Below the pieces are notes generated by a model. It ran no database searches. It saw only the letters and a list, made by a program, of their open reading frames with translations, and was not told the DNA's origin. From assembly GCF_039541855.1 (NCBI RefSeq), contig NZ_BAABHA010000004.1:62001-126000 (forward strand): a DNA stretch of 64,000 nt. Reading direction: 5' to 3'. This document shows positions 7,015-15,869 of this stretch, in pieces. How positions within the stretch are numbered: the stretch's first letter is position 1; each line of letters opens with the position of its first letter. Made by a program: the position numbers and the translations under genes. Origin of the DNA: Solirubrum koreensis. GTDB lineage: Bacteria; Bacteroidota; Bacteroidia; Cytophagales; Hymenobacteraceae.

Positions 7015-9438
7015 CTAGTAAATGTTCGGGAAACGCTCGGGCTCGGCCTCCTGCATCAGCTCATACACCACGTCGAACACGTCTTCGGCGTTAGGCTTGG
7101 AGAAGTAGTCACCGTCGGATCCGTAAGGCGGGCGGTGGGCCTGCGCGGCCAAGCAGCGCGGCTGCGAGTCGAGGAAGCGGAAGGCGCCTTGCTCGTCGAG
7201 CACCTGCTGTAGCATGTAGGCAGTAGCACCACCGGGCACGTCTTCGTCGGCGAAGAGCACGCGGTTCGTTTTCTTGATCGACTCCAGAATCTGGGCCTCG
7301 CGGTCGAAGGGAAGCAGGGTTTGCACGTCCACTACTTCGGCCGAAATACCCACCTGCTCCAGCTGCTTGGCGGCGTCGAGCACGATGCGGCACATGGAGC
7401 CGTAAGTGACAATGGTAATGTCGGTGCCTTCGCGCAGCACCTCGGGCACGCCCAGCGGCACGGTAAACTCGCCCACGTTGCTCGGAATGCGCTCTTTCAG
7501 GCGGTACCCGTTCAGGCACTCAATTACAATGGCCGGCTCGTCGCTCTTCAGCAGGGTGTTATACATGCCGGCGGCCTGGGTCATGTCGCGCGGCACGCAC
7601 AGGTGCATGCCCCGAATGGAGCCCAGAATCATTTGCATGGGCGAGCCGCTGTGCCAAATGCCTTCCAAGCGGTGGCCGCGGGTGCGCACAATCAGCGGGG
7701 CTTTCTGGCCGCCTTTGGTGCGGTACTGCAGGCTGGCCAGATCATCGGAGAGAATCTGGATGGCGTACAGCAGGTAATCGAGGTACTGAATTTCGGTGAT
7801 GGGGCGCAGGCCGCGCATGGCAGCGCCAATGCCTTGACCCACAATGGTGCACTCGCGAATACCGGTATCGGTGATGCGCAGCTCGCCGAATTTCTCCTGC
7901 AAGCCGGCAAAGGCTTGGTTCACGTCGCCGATGCGGCCCACGTCTTCGCCGATGGCAAACACGCGCGGGTCGCGGGTAAACATGGCATCGAAGCAGGCTT
8001 GCAGCACCTCGCGGCCGTCCACCTGCGGGGCGTCGGCGGCAAACTCGGCTTTTACTTCCTCCACCTGCAGCGCCGATTCTTCGCTCTGGCTGAACAGGTG
8101 CGAGTTGTAGCGGTCGGCGTTTTCAGCCACGGCTTGTTCCAGCCAACGGCGCAGCTCCCCTCGGGCGGCAGAGCGTTTCACGTCGCGCACCTGGCGCAGG
8201 GCGCGGCGGGCTGAGCGCACCAAATCGGCCCGAATGGGCGTGGGGTTGTGCTGAAGCTGGTGAATGAGTTCGTGCAGCTCGTTCTGGCGGCCCGTTTCGG
8301 CGGCGAGGTCCTCCAGCAGCTTTGCGCATTCGTCGCGCTCGGCTTTAATGGGGTTGAAGAAGGCGTCCCAGGCGGCGGCGCGGGCTTTGCGCACTTCCTC
8401 CTTGGCTTCGGCTTCAATCTGGTCGAGCTCGGCTTCGGTGGCGTGTCCTTCTTGCAGCAACCACAGGCGCATCTGGCGCATGCAGTCAAACTCCTGCTCC
8501 CAGGTGAGGCGGTCCTTGCTCTTGTACCGCTCGTGCGAGCCGCTGGTGGAGTGGCCCTGCGGCTGGGTTACTTCGGTTACGTGAATGAGCACTGGCACGT
8601 GTTCCCGGCGGCAGACCTCGGCGGCGCGCTGGTAAGTGTCTACCAGCGTGGGGTAATCCCAGCCACGCGCTACAAAAATTTCGAAGCCGTCCTGGCCTTC
8701 GCCTTCGCGCTGGAAGCCTTTCAGGATTTCGGAAATGTTCTGCTTGGTGGTCTGGTACTCGGCGGGCACCGAAATGCCGTAGTGGTCGTCCCACACGCTC
8801 ACCAGCATGGGAATTTGCAGCACGCCGGCGGCATTAATGGCCTCAAAGAACATTCCCTCGGAGGTACTGGCATTGCCAATGGTACCGAAAGCTACTTCGT
8901 TGCCCGAGCGCGAGAACTGCGTGAACTGGTGGAGCTCAGGATTCTGGCGGTACAGCTTGGAAGCGTAGGCCAAACCCACGAGGCGCGGCATTTGGCCGCC
9001 GGTGGGCGAAATATCGGCCGAGGAATTCTTGAGGTCGGCGAGGTTGCGGAAGTTACCGTCTTCGTCGAGGGAGCGGGTGGCAAAGTGGCCGTTCATGGCG
9101 CGGCCGGCCGTGGCGGGCTCGGCTTCCACGTCGGGGTGGGCGTAAAGCTGGGCGAAGTACTGCTGCAAAGTCAGCTCGCCAATGGCCAGCATGAAGGTTT
9201 GGTCGCGGTAGTAGCCCGAGCGGAAGTCGCCGGCTTGAAAAGCGCGGGCCATAGCCAGCTGCGGCAGCTCTTTGCCGTCGCCGAAAATGCCAAACTTGGC
9301 TTTGCCCATGAACACCTCCTTGCGGCCGGTGAGCGAGGCTTGGCGGCTTTCCCAGCCGAGGCGATAATCACGGAGCAGTTCTTCCTTGCTGAGCATAGCG
9401 GCGGCCTGAAGTGCAACGGCCGATTCGGCAGTAGACAT
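7015..9438 (-). CDS. Fused alpha-beta E1 component of a 2-oxoacid dehydrogenase complex
   Basis: An 807-residue thiamine-diphosphate enzyme with the alpha part (about 25-390) and beta part (about 470-807) in one chain. The alpha part has the diphosphate/metal region TIGNASTSEGMFFEA and SVWDDHYGIS. The beta part has VFAIGEDVGRIGDVNQAF, ECTIVGQGIGAAMRGLRPI and VVDVQTLLPFD. The family decarboxylates pyruvate or branched-chain 2-oxoacids and transfers the acyl group to lipoyl-E2. The fused form is common in Bacteroidota and is usually called branched-chain type, but substrate choice is not readable here. The E2 and E3 genes are not in the window. The motif GNA replaces the usual GDG, with DD in place of the later NN. 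Confidence 0.88.
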   Translation of the reverse strand: MSTAESAVALQAAAMLSKEELLRDYRLGWESRQASLTGRKEVFMGKAKFGIFGDGKELPQLAMARAFQAGDFRSGYYRDQTFMLAIGELTLQQYFAQLYAHPDVEAEPATAGRAMNGHFATRSLDEDGNFRNLADLKNSSADISPTGGQMPRLVGLAYASKLYRQNPELHQFTQFSRSGNEVAFGTIGNASTSEGMFFEAINAAGVLQIPMLVSVWDDHYGISVPAEYQTTKQNISEILKGFQREGEGQDGFEIFVARGWDYPTLVDTYQRAAEVCRREHVPVLIHVTEVTQPQGHSTSGSHERYKSKDRLTWEQEFDCMRQMRLWLLQEGHATEAELDQIEAEAKEEVRKARAAAWDAFFNPIKAERDECAKLLEDLAAETGRQNELHELIHQLQHNPTPIRADLVRSARRALRQVRDVKRSAARGELRRWLEQAVAENADRYNSHLFSQSEESALQVEEVKAEFAADAPQVDGREVLQACFDAMFTRDPRVFAIGEDVGRIGDVNQAFAGLQEKFGELRITDTGIRECTIVGQGIGAAMRGLRPITEIQYLDYLLYAIQILSDDLASLQYRTKGGQKAPLIVRTRGHRLEGIWHSGSPMQMILGSIRGMHLCVPRDMTQAAGMYNTLLKSDEPAIVIECLNGYRLKERIPSNVGEFTVPLGVPEVLREGTDITIVTYGSMCRIVLDAAKQLEQVGISAEVVDVQTLLPFDREAQILESIKKTNRVLFADEDVPGGATAYMLQQVLDEQGAFRFLDSQPRCLAAQAHRPPYGSDGDYFSKPNAEDVFDVVYELMQEAEPERFPNIY

Positions 9439-9508
9439 GCGAGAGGTGGCGGGGAAATAATAGGGGAAACGCCCCGGGGAGGGCGCCCCGTCCGCACGGA
9501 CGGGCTGG

Positions 9509-9516
9509 CAAAAGTA
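9509..9516 (-). promoter_or_regulatory. -7 element TACTTTTG upstream of the fused E1 gene
   Basis: The minus strand reads TACTTTTG about 71 bases before the E1 start at 9438. It matches TAnnTTTG. No clear -33 TTG was found at the expected distance. Confidence 0.45.
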
Positions 9517-9742
9517 CGCAAAACCGAGGCTTTGGTATAAAGACCCAGAATGGTGGGGTATACGCAGGATTCGCTTTACCCGGAAGCGACCTGCCTTTAA
9601 GGCGTATCAGGTAAGAACGGCTTGCTAAGTATGGCTTGTCATTACCGACACAAGCCCAAATTTTACAATCGACTAGCCGTTTCACCCTGTGTAACTGATG
9701 TACTTCCTTTCCTGCTGGCATCGGCATTGGATACGGCATGCG

Positions 9743-9750
9743 TATATTTG
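9743..9750 (+). promoter_or_regulatory. -7 element TATATTTG upstream of the DUF1573 gene
   Basis: TATATTTG at 9743-9750 is followed by GC. The predicted start site is near 9757, giving a leader of about 54 bases before the ATG at 9811. That supports the downstream ATG over starts in the upstream open frame. Confidence 0.55.
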
Positions 9751-9810
9751 CTAATGAGCCCGGTTGTGTGCCACAGCCTCTCGTGTTTTACCAGCTACCA
9801 CCCCCAGCCC

Positions 9811-10608
9811 ATGATTACCATTTCTACTCTTGTGCGTCGCGGCTTCGTACTCGCTGCGTTTTCGCTGGCTTGCCTCAGCGCCCAAGCCCAGGGCGTGCTG
9901 AACTTCGAGAAAAAAGACCACGACTTCAGCAATGTGGTTGAAGGCTCGGTGGCCACTTACGAGTTCAAGTTTAAGAACACCGGCAACCAGCCCGTAGTAA
10001 TTGCCAACGTGCAGGCTTCCTGTGGCTGCACCACCCCCGACTGGACCAAAACGCCCGTATTGCCCGGCAAAAGCGGCTTTATTCGGGCTTCCTACAACAG
10101 CGCTGGCCGGCCCGGCCAGTTCAACAAAACGGTAACGGTAACCAGCAACGCCAAGGAAACCAGCACCATGCTTACCATTAAGGGTACCGTGCTGACCAAA
10201 GACGAAATGCGGCCCAAGTACACCGAAGCCGAGCTGGCTAAGTCGCCCAAAATGGTGCTCGACCGCGCTGCACACGACTTTGGCAAGTTCGAATCGGGCC
10301 AGACGCCCACGGCGCGCTTCACGGTGAAAAACACCGGCAAAAGCCCTCTGGAACTGACTTCGGTTACCTCGAACTGCTACTGCGTGAGCTTTAAAACGGC
10401 CCCCAAGGCCATTGCTCCCGGTCAATCGGCTACGGTGGAGCTGCAGTACGCCCAGCGCCAACTGGGCCAAACCACCGAAACAGTTACGCTGCACTCGAAT
10501 GACATTACCGGCCCCGACGCCAAGGTTACCCTGAAAGCCACCGTGGTGCAGAGCCTTTCGCAGCAAAGCATGCTGAAAGAAGGCGGCGCTGCCGTACCAT
10601 TTAAATAA
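9811..10608 (+). CDS. Exported protein with two DUF1573 domains
   Basis: A 265-residue secreted protein. The signal peptide (ITISTLVRRGFVLAAFSLACLSAQAQG) is followed by two DUF1573 immunoglobulin-like beta-sandwiches at about 29-130 and 148-250. Each opens with the pattern phenylalanine-aspartate-F/HDF..V.EG (KKDHDFSNV, AAHDFGKFESG) and carries a Cys pair, SCGCT in the first and NCYCV in the second. These domains are abundant in Bacteroidota and their role is unknown. The open frame extends upstream to 9622, but the promoter at 9743-9750 and the signal peptide fix the ATG at 9811. Confidence 0.85.
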   Translation: MITISTLVRRGFVLAAFSLACLSAQAQGVLNFEKKDHDFSNVVEGSVATYEFKFKNTGNQPVVIANVQASCGCTTPDWTKTPVLPGKSGFIRASYNSAGRPGQFNKTVTVTSNAKETSTMLTIKGTVLTKDEMRPKYTEAELAKSPKMVLDRAAHDFGKFESGQTPTARFTVKNTGKSPLELTSVTSNCYCVSFKTAPKAIAPGQSATVELQYAQRQLGQTTETVTLHSNDITGPDAKVTLKATVVQSLSQQSMLKEGGAAVPFK

Positions 10609-10676
10609 CAACTGCTGAATTTGCGGGCTTGTTATTCGTCGTCAGGTCCACCAAACATTCAGATAAACAGATTTTT

Positions 10677-10716
10677 ACCCGTGCCGCGGCTTTCCAGTCG
10701 CGGCACGGGTTGTTTT
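10677..10716 (+). terminator. Intrinsic terminator after the DUF1573 gene
   Basis: ACCCGTGCCGCG (10677-10688) pairs perfectly with CGCGGCACGGGT (10699-10710), followed by TGTTTT. Confidence 0.85.
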
Positions 10717-10783
10717 AGGGCCGGGGCATCTGGCGGGAAGTTTGCAGACGGCGCTTTCGGCTTCTCTCAACGGCCTCCCTCCT

Positions 10784-11272
10784 ATGCGTTACGCTCTACT
10801 TGCATTGGCCGGCGCTGCGGCCCTCCTCGGGGCCTGCACCCGAAACATTTACGTGCCCCAGGCCACGCCGCAGCTGGGCCTGCAGCTGCGGGTAAAACTG
10901 CCCGTGATGAATGCCAATACCGCGCTGGATACCGTGCGTACGGTATTGGAGCTGGTCAACAACAACGATGAACCCTACGTGGTATCGAGCCCGGCCCGGC
11001 CGCAGGCCAGTTTGCCAGTGGTGCAGGTAGACGGCCGTATTGTGCCGTGGGAGTTGCGCCAAAAACGCGGCAAGGACCGCCGCATTACCATTCCCGCCCA
11101 CGGCACCTACCGCACCACGTACGATTTACCGCTGAGCTTTTACGCCGGCGGCAACCGCCTGCCACAGGGCAACCAACGTCAGATTCAGGTGTTTTATCAC
11201 GGCCGCGTGTACGGCCCGAAAGGCCAGAAGGCCACGCGCCTGGAAATTCCCAGCAACAAGCTCGCCTTTTAA
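10784..11272 (+). CDS. Small exported lipoprotein, function unknown
   Basis: A 162-residue protein starting MRYALLALAG. The lipobox LLGAC sits at about residues 14-18. The mature part looks like a single beta-sandwich with a Pro/Arg-rich C-terminal half and has no recognised catalytic motif. It lies between a terminator and the alanine dehydrogenase promoter, so it is probably monocistronic. Confidence 0.72.
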   Translation: MRYALLALAGAAALLGACTRNIYVPQATPQLGLQLRVKLPVMNANTALDTVRTVLELVNNNDEPYVVSSPARPQASLPVVQVDGRIVPWELRQKRGKDRRITIPAHGTYRTTYDLPLSFYAGGNRLPQGNQRQIQVFYHGRVYGPKGQKATRLEIPSNKLAF

Positions 11273-11308
11273 GTCGGGTCCGGTTCGGGTTTACGCGGCG
11301 GCGGTGCG

Positions 11309-11316
11309 TATATTTG
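11309..11316 (+). promoter_or_regulatory. -7 element TATATTTG of the alanine dehydrogenase gene
   Basis: It lies 40 bases before the ATG at 11357, predicting a start site near 11323 and a short leader. Confidence 0.6.
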
Positions 11317-11356
11317 CGGCCGTTTTCCCCGTCATTTCACCTCTCGTTTCTTCCCC

Positions 11357-12484
11357 ATGATCATCGGCGTACCGAAGGAAATAAAGAACAACGAAAACCG
11401 TGTGGGCCTGACCCCCGCCGGCGCAGCTGAATTCCGCAAAGCGGGCCACACCGTGTACGTGCAAAGCACGGCCGGCGAAGGCTCGGGCTTCTCCGACGCC
11501 GAGTACGAGCAAGCTGGTGCCCAAATGCTGCCCACCATTGAGGAAGTGTACGCACAAGCCGAAATGATTGTGAAGGTGAAGGAGCCGATTGCGGTGGAGT
11601 ATCCCCTCATCAAGGAAGGCCAGCTGCTGTTCACCTACTTCCACTTTGCCTCGAGCGAGGAGTTGACCCACGCCATGATTGAGCGGAAGGCTACTTGCTT
11701 GGCTTACGAAACCGTAGAGCGCACCGACCGTTCGCTGCCCCTGCTCGTGCCTATGAGCGAAGTAGCCGGCCGCATGGCCCCGCAGGAAGGCGCTAAGTAT
11801 CTGGAGAAGCCCCTGAAAGGTCGCGGCATTCTGCTGGGTGGCGTACCCGGTGTTCGTCCGGCCCACGTGCTCATTTTGGGCGGTGGTGTGGTAGGCACGA
11901 ACGCCGCCAAAGTTGCTGCCGGCTTCGGTGCCCAGGTGACCATCATGGACATCAGCCTGAACCGCCTGCGCGAGCTGGACGACATCATGCCGAAGAACGT
12001 GGTTACGGAATACTCGAACGAGTACAACATCCGCACCGCCATTAAATCGGCCGACCTCATCATCGGTGCCGTGCTGATTCCGGGTGCTAAGGCTCCCCAC
12101 CTCATCACGCGCGACATGCTGAAGGACATGAAGCCCGGTACCGTATTGGTAGACGTGGCCGTGGACCAGGGCGGCTGCATCGAAACCTGCAAGCCCACCA
12201 CCCACGAAAACCCCACCTTCATCATCGACGACGTAGTTCACTACTGCGTAGCTAACATGCCCGGTGCGGTGCCTTATACCTCTACCCTGGCTCTGACCAA
12301 CGCTACCCTGCCCTACGCCCTGAAACTGGCGAACCTGGGCTGGCGCGAGGCTTGCTTGCGCGACGACGCTTTGCGCCTCGGCCTGAACGTGGTAAACGGC
12401 GAGGTGGTGTACAAAGGTGTTGCCGATGCCTGGAACTTGCCCATGACCAACGTGGCCAAAGTGTTGCAGCCGGCTCACGTGTAA
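11357..12484 (+). CDS. ald: Alanine dehydrogenase
   Basis: A 375-residue NAD-dependent enzyme that interconverts L-alanine and pyruvate plus ammonia in the cytosol. The N-terminal substrate domain starts MIIGVPKEIKNNENRVGLTP, with the pyruvate-site Arg in NRVG and the Lys in VKVKEP. The catalytic His is in FHFASS. The Rossmann fold is marked by ILGGGVVGTNAAKVAAGFGAQV, and the adenine-pocket Asp follows in IMDIS. The segment DVAVDQGGCIET and the late PGAVPYTST are typical of Ald. The length is normal for the family. It is preceded by its own promoter and followed by a terminator. Confidence 0.95.
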   Translation: MIIGVPKEIKNNENRVGLTPAGAAEFRKAGHTVYVQSTAGEGSGFSDAEYEQAGAQMLPTIEEVYAQAEMIVKVKEPIAVEYPLIKEGQLLFTYFHFASSEELTHAMIERKATCLAYETVERTDRSLPLLVPMSEVAGRMAPQEGAKYLEKPLKGRGILLGGVPGVRPAHVLILGGGVVGTNAAKVAAGFGAQVTIMDISLNRLRELDDIMPKNVVTEYSNEYNIRTAIKSADLIIGAVLIPGAKAPHLITRDMLKDMKPGTVLVDVAVDQGGCIETCKPTTHENPTFIIDDVVHYCVANMPGAVPYTSTLALTNATLPYALKLANLGWREACLRDDALRLGLNVVNGEVVYKGVADAWNLPMTNVAKVLQPAHV

Positions 12485-12503
12485 TTCAACTTACCCATTC
12501 TTC

Positions 12504-12541
12504 AAAAGGCCTTCCCGACCCAGTGTTGGGGAGGCTTTTTT
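12504..12541 (+). terminator. Intrinsic terminator of ald
   Basis: AAAAGGCCTTCCC pairs with GGGGAGGCTTTT with one bulged G, ending in a run of T. Confidence 0.75.
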
Positions 12542-12583
12542 GATCATTTGAGTTGTCGTAGTTTGACAGCTTCTTTTACTACC

Positions 12584-13192
12584 ATGCAAGACATTACTTA
12601 TGTAGGTGAGCCGGTTTCCGACGCGGCCACGTTCAAGCAGCTACCCTACGAGCTGCAAAGCTTTCTGCTTCAGCACAACGGTCTAATTGCCTACCTAGGC
12701 GGTATTCATTTTCGGGGCTGCTGCCACGAGCCGAAATGGCATTCCTTGCGCGAGGTGTGGACCGGCGACACGGCCTTCTGCAAAATTTACCCCAAGGTAA
12801 AAGCCTCTGACATTCCGTTTGCACAGGACAGCCTGGGCAACCAGTTCCTGCTTCGCAAGGGCGTGGTGTGGTTTTTGGACTCCGAAACCGGCGAGGTGGC
12901 CAACCTAAACGTGCCTTTTCAGGTATTTCTAATCGGCATAGAGCGGCAACCCGATCAGGCGCTTGACCTCTCGGCCGTAGCCACGTTCCGGCAGTTGGGC
13001 ACGTACCTGCAACCCGGCGAGCTATTGGCTATTTTCCCGCCCACATGCATTCAAACCGACGGGCAGAACGTGAAGATTTCGCGCATGTCGGTTGAGTCGC
13101 GCTTGTACTCCCTCGCCGACCTCTACCGCCAGATTCGCCGCCTGAAGCCCGGCCAGAAAATCACCGTTCGAACCGACGAGAACCACCCGTAA
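12584..13192 (+). CDS. SMI1/KNR4 (SUKH) family protein
   Basis: A protein of 202 residues from the ATG at 12584. SUKH-type features are the LPYELQSFLLQHNG motif early, the aromatic WHSLREVW segment, and SDIPFAQDSLGNQFLLRKG followed by LDSETGEV. SUKH proteins bind partner proteins and in polymorphic toxin systems often act as immunity proteins, but many are chromosomal housekeeping-like copies. No toxin gene is adjacent. Its stop TAA is followed directly by the GTG of the membrane phosphotransferase, so the pair are translationally linked. The function is otherwise unknown. Confidence 0.72.
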   Translation: MQDITYVGEPVSDAATFKQLPYELQSFLLQHNGLIAYLGGIHFRGCCHEPKWHSLREVWTGDTAFCKIYPKVKASDIPFAQDSLGNQFLLRKGVVWFLDSETGEVANLNVPFQVFLIGIERQPDQALDLSAVATFRQLGTYLQPGELLAIFPPTCIQTDGQNVKISRMSVESRLYSLADLYRQIRRLKPGQKITVRTDENHP

Positions 13193-15145
13193 GTGGCCCG
13201 TACGCTGCCCTGGTTTTCACACACGTTCTCCTTGCTGCTGCGGCGCTTTGCGCTGCTGCTGCTGGTGTATGCGCTGCTGCGAGCCATTTTTTACGCGGCG
13301 AACTACGACGTATTCGCCGCCGCAGCGGCCAGCGAAACCCTTTGGGCCTTTTGGCACGGTTTCCGGTTCGATGCAGCGGCGCTGCTGATACTGAATGCCC
13401 CGTTCCTGCTGCTGTCGTTCGTGCCTGCTTACGGGCCCGGGTGGCAACGCACGTTACGGGGCATTTTCCTGACGTTGAATGCGGTAGGCATTGCCCTGAA
13501 CCTCATCGACACCCAGTACTTTAAGTTTATCGGGCGCCGCACTTCCGATGAGTTGTTCACCATAACCGGCGACATAGAGCGGCAAGCGGGCCAATTGGTA
13601 GGTCACTACTGGTTTTTGCTGCTGCCGTTTGCCGTGCTTTTTGGCCTGCTGTGGTATTTCTACCCGATGCCCGCCACAAATAGCCCAGGTGGGAAAACGC
13701 GGCAACCGTTGCAGCAGTTTGCGCGGGGCTTTTTGGAACTGAGTTTGGTAGCCGCGCTGGCGGTGCTCGGCATTCGGGGGGGCTTGCAACTGAAGCCGTT
13801 GCGCACCGGCCATGCCTTTGTGCAAACGCCGCCTTCGCTTGGGCACCTGGCCTTGAACAGCACGTTCACTTTCCTTAAAAGCACGATTTCGTACTTCGAC
13901 CACAACGGCAAGCCCACCCTAGAGCGCAGCACTTATTTCGCCTCGGACAAAGCCATGAACGAGGCGCTGCAAAGGCGCCCAGTTACGGCCGACACTGGCG
14001 CCCCGCAGCGCGACAACGTGGTGATTTTGCTGGTAGAAAGTTTTTCCTCGGAGTACAATGGGATTGAGAACGGCGGGCAGAAGAGCTACACGCCATTTTT
14101 CGACTCGCTGGCTACTCAGGGCCTCTTTTATCGGGAGCATTACGCTAACGGACGCCGTTCCATTGAGGCGCTGCCGGCCGTGCTGGCGGGCTTGCCGGCC
14201 CTGATGGAAAGCTCGTTCATCACCTCCAACTTCCAGACCAACGAGCTGCACGGCCTCGGGGAGCTACTGGGCCGCGCAGGGTATAGCACGTCGGTTTTTC
14301 ACGGTGCCGAAAACGGTACCATGGGCTTCAACACCTTCGCCGGAAAGGCCGGCATTCAGCGTTATTACGGCCTCAGTGAATACCCGGGTGGCCGCAACAG
14401 CCCCGATTTCGACGGCCATTGGGGCATTTTCGACGAGCCTTACTTACAGTATTTCGCCCGCCAGCTCGGCCAGCAGCCGCAACCATTTTTCTCCACCGTT
14501 TTCACGCTCACCTCGCACGAGCCGTTTCCGGTACCAGCCCAATACCAGGGCCGGTTTGCGCCGGGTGAATTGCCTATTCACGCTTCCATCGGCTACACCG
14601 ATTTTGCCCTGCGGCGCTTCTTCGAGGCAGCAGCTAAACAGCCTTGGTACCGCAACACGTTGTTCGTGCTGCTGGCCGACCACACTTCCCAAACGCTCCG
14701 GCCGGATTATCAGAACCTGCTGGGGGCTTACAAAACGCCGCTGCTTTTTTTTCATCCCGGCAAGCCGCTGCCCGCTGCCGATGTGCGCCGCATTACTCAG
14801 CAAGCCGACGTACCCGCGTCGGTGCTCGATTACGTGGGCATTCCAGCCGGTGCAGCCGATCTGCTGCCCTTCGGCTATTCTGTATTCGATGCCCAGGCAC
14901 CCGGCCGCGCTCTGTTCCTTTCGGGAGGGGCACATTACCTCGTGCACCGCGACTACGTGACCGAGCTAACGACCGACAACAAAGTACGGCTCTACCCTTA
15001 CCGCACGCACGACCTGCCCGCAACTCCGCTGCCTAACCCGCCTGCCGACAAGCTGCGCCAGTACGGCGACGAGCTGCGCGCTACTGTACAGTACTTCACA
15101 AACGGTCTGCTCGACAACAAGCTGTACCCGCGCCCCAAGTCTTAA
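13193..15145 (+). CDS. LTA-synthase/phosphoglycerol-transferase-like membrane sulfatase-fold protein
   Basis: A 650-residue protein starting at a GTG immediately after the upstream stop. The N-terminal part has about five membrane segments (first 200 residues). The C-terminal extracytoplasmic domain is of the alkaline-phosphatase superfamily. Metal and nucleophile motifs include NVVILLVESFSSEY (Glu ligand), RRSIEALPA (probable nucleophile Ser) and LFVLLADHTS (Asp-His ligands), with FTLTSHEPFPVP between. Known relatives move phosphoglycerol or phosphoethanolamine onto lipids or glycans. Bacteroidota lack lipoteichoic acid, so the acceptor here is probably a lipid or envelope glycan, which is inference. 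Coupling with a SUKH gene is unusual. Confidence 0.83.
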   Translation: MARTLPWFSHTFSLLLRRFALLLLVYALLRAIFYAANYDVFAAAAASETLWAFWHGFRFDAAALLILNAPFLLLSFVPAYGPGWQRTLRGIFLTLNAVGIALNLIDTQYFKFIGRRTSDELFTITGDIERQAGQLVGHYWFLLLPFAVLFGLLWYFYPMPATNSPGGKTRQPLQQFARGFLELSLVAALAVLGIRGGLQLKPLRTGHAFVQTPPSLGHLALNSTFTFLKSTISYFDHNGKPTLERSTYFASDKAMNEALQRRPVTADTGAPQRDNVVILLVESFSSEYNGIENGGQKSYTPFFDSLATQGLFYREHYANGRRSIEALPAVLAGLPALMESSFITSNFQTNELHGLGELLGRAGYSTSVFHGAENGTMGFNTFAGKAGIQRYYGLSEYPGGRNSPDFDGHWGIFDEPYLQYFARQLGQQPQPFFSTVFTLTSHEPFPVPAQYQGRFAPGELPIHASIGYTDFALRRFFEAAAKQPWYRNTLFVLLADHTSQTLRPDYQNLLGAYKTPLLFFHPGKPLPAADVRRITQQADVPASVLDYVGIPAGAADLLPFGYSVFDAQAPGRALFLSGGAHYLVHRDYVTELTTDNKVRLYPYRTHDLPATPLPNPPADKLRQYGDELRATVQYFTNGLLDNKLYPRPKS

Positions 15146-15160
15146 CGAAGGGCTCGGCTC

Positions 15161-15661
15161 CTATTGCTGTTCGGGTTGCTCTGCTGCACTTTGGGCAACC
15201 TCCAGCAGCTCCAGAGCTTCGGCGTAAGTGGGAATGAAGGTGAGTTGCTGGGTCCGGTTTTCGGTGGGCACCACGCGCCAGCAGCAGTGCTGCACGCCGT
15301 TGGTGGCCAGTAGCAGCGGGGCACCTATGGTTTGGTTATACGTGGCAATCTGCATTGCCACGGCCCCGGTAAGCGGCACCGAGGCGGCCTTGCACTCCAC
15401 CAGCAGCAAGGGGTTTCCATTGGGGTCGAGGGCGTGTAAATCGGTGCGTTTGCGGCGCTGGTTGTAGGTGTGGCCGCGCTCCAGGCTAAGCAGCCCGCGC
15501 GGGTAGCCGAGGTGCTCCACGAGGTAATGCACCACGTGCTGCCGCACCCATTCTTCGGGCGTGCACACCACTTGGCGGCGGCGCAGTACGTCCCATATCA
15601 TGAGGTTCGGGCCCGATTGTGTAAGTTTGTGGGCGAAAGGCGGCAGGTTCAAGGCTTGCAT
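15161..15661 (-). CDS. Orphan HsdR N-terminal-like nuclease-fold protein
   Basis: A protein of 166 residues from the ATG at 15661. The core resembles the N-terminal domain of type I restriction R subunits (HSDR_N_2, a PD-(D/E)xK fold): an EEWVRQ helix, RRKRTDLHAL with the first acidic residue, then LLVECKA carrying the E-x-K pair. No helicase, M or S subunit is present, so this is a stand-alone domain, a common find in Bacteroidota whose role is unknown. TACCTTTG on the minus strand at 15668-15675 places the predicted start site on the A of this ATG, so the mRNA may be leaderless. Confidence 0.75.
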   Translation of the reverse strand: MQALNLPPFAHKLTQSGPNLMIWDVLRRRQVVCTPEEWVRQHVVHYLVEHLGYPRGLLSLERGHTYNQRRKRTDLHALDPNGNPLLLVECKAASVPLTGAVAMQIATYNQTIGAPLLLATNGVQHCCWRVVPTENRTQQLTFIPTYAEALELLEVAQSAAEQPEQQ

Positions 15662-15667
15662 CACCTC

Positions 15668-15675
15668 CAAAGGTA
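15668..15675 (-). promoter_or_regulatory. -7 element TACCTTTG next to the HsdR-N-like start
   Basis: The minus strand reads TACCTTTG, then GAGGTG, then ATG. Six bases separate element and start codon, the same spacing as between the rnpB -7 element and the RNA 5' end. Confidence 0.55.
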
Positions 15676-15869
15676 CGGCTCCCGGGAACTACTGCTTCCG
15701 CTTTTCGCTCCCGCTCTGCCGTCGTACAGCCTCTGCACGACGGTTTTTTTGCACCCGTTTCTTTGGTTGTCGTTCGGCCGCACTGCCTTCATTAGGTTGT
15801 GTGCCTCCGCATAACCTATCTTCTCACCCCATATTTCCCTTCGCCTCCGAAACACCCCTTCCCTACTGC

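Noticed and set aside
8248..9540. Long open frame (430 codons) on the plus strand
   Set aside because: It is a shadow of the fused E1 gene on the minus strand, with a low-complexity His/Val/Ala/Gly-rich composition and no domain.
9622..9810. Upstream extension of the DUF1573 protein
   Set aside because: The promoter element lies inside this stretch and the signal peptide begins only at the ATG at 9811.
11291..12478. 395-codon frame antisense to alanine dehydrogenase
   Set aside because: It is exactly opposite a certain gene and has shadow-type composition.
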